In this document: positions 6,056-9,033 of the stretch, in pieces
Layout: every line of letters begins with the position of its first letter
Position numbering within the stretch: position 1 is the stretch's first letter
Assembly (NCBI GenBank): GCA_022798855.1
Contig: JAAWNI010000084.1
Coordinates: 1 to 9,033 of the forward strand
Length of the DNA: 9,033 nt
Direction: 5' to 3'
Source of the DNA: Lawsonibacter sp.
GTDB lineage: Bacteria > Bacillota > Clostridia > Oscillospirales > Oscillospiraceae
The notes under the pieces: generated by a model
Databases searched by the model: none
What the model saw: only the letters and a program-made list of their open reading frames with translations
Told to the model about the DNA's origin: nothing
Made by a program: the position numbers and the translations under genes

Positions 6056-7708
6056 TCAGGACAGATCGGTGTGGGCCTTGGCCAGCTCCTGGGCGATGTT
6101 CAGCACGTGGTCGCCAATACGCTCGAAGTCGGTGAGAAGCTCGGAGTACAGGATGCAGGCCTCGTCGGAACAGGTCCCGTCCCGCATCCGCCGCAGCTGG
6201 TTGCGCTGGAAGTCGGCGGTCATGTCGTCAATGCGCTGTTCCATCTGGGCCACCTGGGCCAGCCACTCCTGACGCCCCCCCTCGCTGGACAGCAGGGCGG
6301 AGACTGCACGGATGGAGATGTCCCGCATCTGCCGGATTTCGTCCCGGGCCAGCTCGGAGAACAGGATGTTCTCTGAGACAATCATTTTGGTGTATCCGGC
6401 CAGATTGTCGGCGTGGTCGCCAATGCGCTCGATGTTGCCGGAGATGGCGAAAAGACAGCTGACAACCTTAGAACCCCGCTCGTTCGTCTCAATGGCGATC
6501 AGGCGGGAGATGTAGCGGGATATCTCCTTGTTCAGAAAGTCGATGTACAGCTCCCGCTGTTCCACCCGCTCCAGGGGGGCGGGGTCCTTGTTCAGAACGG
6601 CGGTAAAGCTGGCGTCCACGTTCTGCCGGGCCATCTCCAGCATCCGGTGGAGCTCGTTGCGCAGCTGGTCCACCACAATGGCGGACACGCCCAGGCCGCC
6701 GTCCCTGCCCAACGAGGAGAGGGGGGTCAGGTAAGCCAGGCGCATCCCCTTTTCCACCTCTTGGACGGGGGCGTCCTCGTCGGGCAGAATGCGGGTGGCC
6801 AGCCGGGCCAGGCTGTTCCCCAGAGGCAGCAGGAGGGCGGTGGTGGCCAGGTTGAAGATGACGTGCATCACCGCGATCTGGGCCATGGGGCCTGGCACCG
6901 AAGCTTCAATCAGCTCCGTCAAGGGGAAGACCATCACCACCACCGTGAAAACCACCGTGCCGATGACGTTGAAGAGGATGTGCACGCAGGTGGCCCGCTT
7001 GGCGTCCCGGCTGACGCCGAAGGAGGCCATAACGGCGGTGATGCAGGTGCCGATGTTCTGGCCGAAGAGGATGTAGACCGACGGGCCGAACTCCACCGCG
7101 CCGGAGGCGGCCAGCGTCTGCAAAATGCCCACCGAAGCGGCGGAGGACTGGATTAGGGCGGTGAACACCGTGCCGAACAGAATGCCCAGAATGGGGTTGG
7201 ACAGGGTGGCCATCATGTTTACAAAGGCGGGGACCTCCCGGAGGGGCTCCATGGCGGCGCTCATCATGTCCATGCCAATGAAAAGGACCCCCAGGCCGGC
7301 CAGCAGCTGGCCGATGTGCTGTAAGCTGGGCTTTGTCAAAAACATCATCATGAATACGCCGATGAACGCCACCAGCGGAGCCAGCGCCCCCACGTCCAGG
7401 GCGATGAGCAGCCCGGTGGTGGTCTTGCCCACGTTGGCCCCCATAATCAGCCAAACCGCCTGGTTCAGGCTCATCATTCCGGCGTTGACAAAGCCCACCA
7501 CCATCACCGTGGTGGCCGAGGAGGACTGCACTGCGGTGGTGATCAGCGCGCCCACCAGAATGCCCATGAACCGGTTGGCCGTCAGCCGCTCCAGAAAGCT
7601 CTTCATCCGGTTGCCGGCGGCGGCTTCCAGGCCGGAGCTCATCATCTGCATCCCGTGGAGAAATAGAGCCAGACCGCCAAAAACGCCTAATAACTCTAAA
7701 ATATCCAT
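6056..7708 (-). CDS. Na/Pi cotransporter family protein with C-terminal PhoU-like domain
   Basis: Membrane protein of the NptA/YjbB type, expected to couple Na+ to phosphate transport. The 550 residues comprise two inverted Na_Pi_cotrans repeats. Repeat 1 has QSSSATT (61-67) and GANVGKT (90-96); repeat 2 has QSSAASV (187-193) and GQNIGTC (216-222). These QSS motifs mark the substrate site of the SLC34-like family. Residues about 340-545 are a helical PhoU-like domain with two ERIGDHxxN signatures (427-435 and 529-537), which bind metal in PhoU proteins. The ATG at 7708 is chosen because MDILELLGVFGGLALFLHGMQ is the usual family start and AGGGAGA precedes it; the same frame runs on to 8200 through repeat DNA. 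It faces the mutase gene convergently and has its own promoter. Whether phosphate is the true substrate is unproven. Confidence 0.95.
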   Translation of the reverse strand: MDILELLGVFGGLALFLHGMQMMSSGLEAAAGNRMKSFLERLTANRFMGILVGALITTAVQSSSATTVMVVGFVNAGMMSLNQAVWLIMGANVGKTTTGLLIALDVGALAPLVAFIGVFMMMFLTKPSLQHIGQLLAGLGVLFIGMDMMSAAMEPLREVPAFVNMMATLSNPILGILFGTVFTALIQSSAASVGILQTLAASGAVEFGPSVYILFGQNIGTCITAVMASFGVSRDAKRATCVHILFNVIGTVVFTVVVMVFPLTELIEASVPGPMAQIAVMHVIFNLATTALLLPLGNSLARLATRILPDEDAPVQEVEKGMRLAYLTPLSSLGRDGGLGVSAIVVDQLRNELHRMLEMARQNVDASFTAVLNKDPAPLERVEQRELYIDFLNKEISRYISRLIAIETNERGSKVVSCLFAISGNIERIGDHADNLAGYTKMIVSENILFSELARDEIRQMRDISIRAVSALLSSEGGRQEWLAQVAQMEQRIDDMTADFQRNQLRRMRDGTCSDEACILYSELLTDFERIGDHVLNIAQELAKAHTDLS

Positions 7709-7777
7709 GCTTCTCCCTTTCCGCGTCTCCCCCACACACTTGGTTTTGACATTTATCCCGAAATTTTTCCATTTTTG

Positions 7778-7806
7778 ATTATACCCGTATGGGCCGGATA
7801 CGTCAA
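7778..7806 (-). promoter_or_regulatory. Sigma-A promoter of the Na/Pi cotransporter gene
   Basis: Read on the minus strand: TTGACG (7806-7801, five of six), a 17-bp spacer, and TATAAT (7783-7778, exact). Transcription should begin near 7771, leaving a leader of about 63 nt before the ATG at 7708. I saw no direct-repeat PhoB-type box next to it. Confidence 0.9.
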
Positions 7807-7839
7807 GGATTAAATGAAAATGGGCGCAATGAACCGCCA

Positions 7840-7868
7840 TTTCCATTAAATGTATGGAAACGTACAAT
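7840..7868 (+). promoter_or_regulatory. Candidate divergent promoter with internal inverted repeat
   Basis: TTTCCA (7840-7845, four of six), a 17-bp spacer, and TACAAT (7863-7868, five of six) point toward the tail-fibre-like gene. A perfect 7-bp inverted repeat, TTTCCAT (7840-7846) with ATGGAAA (7854-7860), covers the -35 and spacer and lies about 35 bp behind the Na/Pi -35. It could be an operator for either direction. The leader to 8246 would be about 370 nt and highly structured. Weak evidence. Confidence 0.3.
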
Positions 7869-7892
7869 TTTGAGGGGCTGCCCGCGGTAGTT

Positions 7893-8064
7893 GGGAGCGG
7901 AAAAAGCCCCCCCTTTGGCCAGGGGGCTTTGGGCGCTCCCAAGGGACACCACGCAGGGACGGCAGGCTTCCGCGAAGGAGTGCCCCCCTTGTTAAAGGGG
8001 GGTGCCCCGCAGGGGCGGGGGGATTCCGTCAACCGGAAACCTTTCAATGATACGGAATCCCTCC
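7893..8064. repeat. GC-rich modular palindromic repeat, copy B
   Basis: Non-coding, in the gene-free stretch 7709-8245. The left part is a nested hairpin: outer arms GGGAGCG (7893-7899) and CGCTCCC (7934-7940), inner arms AAAGCCCCC (7903-7911) and GGGGGCTTT (7922-7930). The right part has CCCCCCTT-GTTA-AAGGGGGG (7983-8002), a GCCCC/GGGGC stem, and GGGGGATTCCGT (8018-8029). The right part is the reverse complement of the left end of copy A. It ends in the palindromic unit running to ACGGAATCCC (8052-8061). An open frame crosses this region but carries no recognisable protein. Confidence 0.72.
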
Positions 8065-8090
8065 GCCACCGCCTACAACGACGGAAACCT

Positions 8091-8145
8091 GGCAAGGGCA
8101 GAGCCCTTGCCCTACACGCGGACTCCCAAGGTCCGCTCTGTAGGG
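8091..8145. repeat. Two hairpins in the leader of the tail-fibre-like gene
   Basis: First, GGCAAGGGC (8091-8099), loop AGA, GCCCTTGCC (8103-8111). Second, GCGGAC (8118-8123) and GTCCGC (8131-8136) around TCCCAAG, extended by outer arms CCCTACA (8110-8116) and TGTAGGG (8139-8145). The two stems share bases 8110-8111 and the second overlaps the next repeat, so the folds may compete. Confidence 0.55.
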
Positions 8146-8214
8146 GCGCACATTGTGCGCCCGTATTTACCGGGCCTATCGTACAACAGCGGGCGGACAA
8201 TGTCCGCCCCTACA
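8139..8214. repeat. 76-bp element with 10-bp terminal inverted repeats
   Basis: TGTAGGGGCG (8139-8148) and CGCCCCTACA (8205-8214) are perfect terminal inverted repeats. Each end is itself a near-perfect palindrome: GGGCGCACA-T-TGTGCGCCC (8144-8162) and GGGCGGACA-A-TGTCCGCCC (8191-8209). The two palindromes differ by a paired C-to-G swap that keeps the stem. It resembles a small MITE-like unit and ends 31 bp before the start codon of the next gene. Confidence 0.65.
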
Positions 8215-8245
8215 ACAATCCAATCAATCGAAGGAGGAACACAAC

Positions 8246-8785
8246 ATGCCCAGCAGTCAAACACCCAACTACAAGCTCTCGCAATGGTCGAAATCCGACC
8301 GGGTCCAGATGGAGGATTTCAACACCGACAACGCCAAGATTGACGGGGCGCTGAAAGCCCAGGACGCCGCGCTGGCGGCGGAGGCATCGGCCCGGCAGAG
8401 CGCCATCGCCGCTGAGGCGGACGCCAGAAACAGCGCGGTCGCCCAGCTGACAGCCTTGGTGTCCCAGCGCGGCAACTGCAAAATCTGGACCACCACCTAC
8501 GCCGGAAGCGACCGCTACGGCTCGGCAAACCCCTGCACCCTGAACTTCCCCGGCAGGCCGCTGATGGTCTTCATCGGTGAATGCGGCGGGGACGAGGACG
8601 CCTCCGGCATGTTCGCCTGCATCCTGCAGGGGCAGAAGCTGACCTTCGCCCAAAGCCACTATTACTCGGCGCTCAGCCTCACCTGGGGGGAGCGCTCCCT
8701 ATCCTGGTACAACCACGCGGGCGCCACTGAACAGCTGAACAGCGGACGATATACCTATCGGGTGGTGGCTCTGCTGGAAGCCTAA
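8246..8785 (+). CDS. Orphan phage tail-fibre-like protein
   Basis: A 179-residue soluble protein without signal peptide or membrane segment. Residues 1-36 (with NYKLSQWSKSDRVQMEDFN, then DNAKIDGAL) match, from memory, the N-terminal attachment region of tail-fibre-like proteins in Clostridia prophages. Residues 37-75 are an Ala-rich coiled coil with a repeated AxAxAR(Q/N)SA pattern, fitting a trimeric shaft. Residues 78-179 form a compact beta-rich, aromatic C-terminal domain ending in RYTYRVVALLEA, plausibly a receptor- or surface-binding tip. The start is ATG 8246, with AAGGAGG (8231-8237) 8 nt before it; the same frame is open back to 8153 but lies in repeat DNA. No other phage gene is near, and repeats lie on both sides. 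It could be a prophage remnant, a moron-type cargo gene, or a domesticated adhesin; function is not established. Confidence 0.8.
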   Translation: MPSSQTPNYKLSQWSKSDRVQMEDFNTDNAKIDGALKAQDAALAAEASARQSAIAAEADARNSAVAQLTALVSQRGNCKIWTTTYAGSDRYGSANPCTLNFPGRPLMVFIGECGGDEDASGMFACILQGQKLTFAQSHYYSALSLTWGERSLSWYNHAGATEQLNSGRYTYRVVALLEA

Positions 8786-8792
8786 AGCAAAA

Positions 8793-9013
8793 GGGGGGAT
8801 TCCGTCAAGCGAACCAGCTCCATATTACGGAATCCCCCAGTCACCGCCTTTTGGCGGTGCCAGCCCCCTTTAGCAAGGGGGCCTTTGGAGCAGGATTGGG
8901 GCCTTCAAGCACCCAAGCCCCCCTTGTTAAAGGGGGGCCGACTCCCCCTGTCAGGGGGAGATGGCCGAAGGCCAGAGGGGGTAGGGGAGGCCGCGAAGTG
9001 GCGGGGGGATTCC
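8793..9013. repeat. GC-rich modular palindromic repeat, copy C (inverted relative to A)
   Basis: Starts 7 bp after the tail-fibre-like gene and fills the rest of the window except the last 20 bp, where I see nothing. It begins with a palindromic unit, GGGGGATTCCGT (8794-8805) and ACGGAATCCCCC (8827-8838). The core follows: CACCGCC-TTTT-GGCGGTG (8842-8859), GCCCCCTT-TAGC-AAGGGGGC (8863-8882), and CCCCCCTT-GTTA-AAGGGGGG (8918-8937). Extra hairpins absent from copy A come next: CTCCCCC/GGGGGAG (8942-8960) and TGGCC-GAA-GGCCA (8962-8974). It closes with GGGGGATTCC near 9004-9013. The stems could also block read-through, but there is no T-run. Confidence 0.8.
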
Positions 9014-9033
9014 TTTCACTGAGGGCATTTCCC

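Noticed and set aside
6413..7156. 247-residue plus-strand open frame opposite the Na/Pi gene (also 7125-7778 and the 6906-7772 minus-strand frame)
   Set aside because: His/Gly/Arg-rich shadow sequences; the minus-strand frame holds both Na_Pi repeats and the PhoU motifs.
7709..8200. N-terminal extension of the Na/Pi cotransporter frame (about 164 extra residues)
   Set aside because: The extension crosses the gene's own near-consensus promoter and repeat copy B, is Pro/Arg-rich without family similarity, and ATG 7708 gives the standard family N-terminus with a ribosome binding site.
7854..8354. 166-residue plus-strand open frame across repeat copy B, and the 113-residue frame at 8002-8343
   Set aside because: Composed of repeat and hairpin DNA, overlaps the true tail-fibre-like start in other frames, and has no ribosome binding site.
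8246..8785. Target protein of a diversity-generating retroelement
   Set aside because: No reverse transcriptase or template repeat in the window, and the C-terminal domain does not show a C-type lectin variable-region pattern.

Overview
The window looks like chromosomal DNA of a GC-rich, Gram-positive-type gut Clostridia. An Oscillospiraceae relative (Flavonifractor/Lawsonibacter/Intestinimonas type) is my inference from the high GC, G/C-ending codons, strong AAGGAGG ribosome binding sites, clean sigma-A promoters, gene content, and dense GC-rich palindromes between genes. No rRNA, tRNA, transposase or CRISPR array was seen.

Layout. (1) 1-1302 (+): 3' part of a PutP-type sodium/proline symporter, closed by a strong terminator. 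(2) 1375-3932 (+): a compact unit with a near-consensus promoter overlaid by three evenly spaced operator-like sites. It encodes a 67-residue Xre-family regulator, three different four-helix membrane proteins that share a cytoplasmic DER(N) motif, and an RluA-type pseudouridine synthase whose start lies inside the last membrane gene. (3) 4019-5734 (+): a phosphoglucomutase/phosphomannomutase with its own extended -10 promoter, then a hairpin terminator. (4) 5735-6055: no gene; two nearly identical terminator hairpins bracket a palindromic repeat (copy A). (5) 6056-7708 (-): a Na/Pi cotransporter with a C-terminal PhoU-like domain, driven by a TTGACG-17-TATAAT promoter. (6) 7709-8245: divergent promoter region, repeat copy B, then a run of hairpins. 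(7) 8246-8785 (+): an orphan phage tail-fibre-like protein. (8) 8786-9033: repeat copy C, which matches copy A in inverted orientation.

How the parts relate. PutP (proline uptake), the phosphohexomutase and the Na/Pi transporter are ordinary housekeeping functions and form no single pathway. The regulator and its three membrane proteins look like one autoregulated cassette, probably envelope-related, whose function cannot be read from sequence. The right third is accessory in character: a lone tail-fibre-like gene sits between modular palindromic repeats in which hairpin stems are kept by compensatory changes. The parts most worth a second look are the triple operator with its three-paralogue membrane cassette, and the repeat family around the orphan tail-fibre gene.
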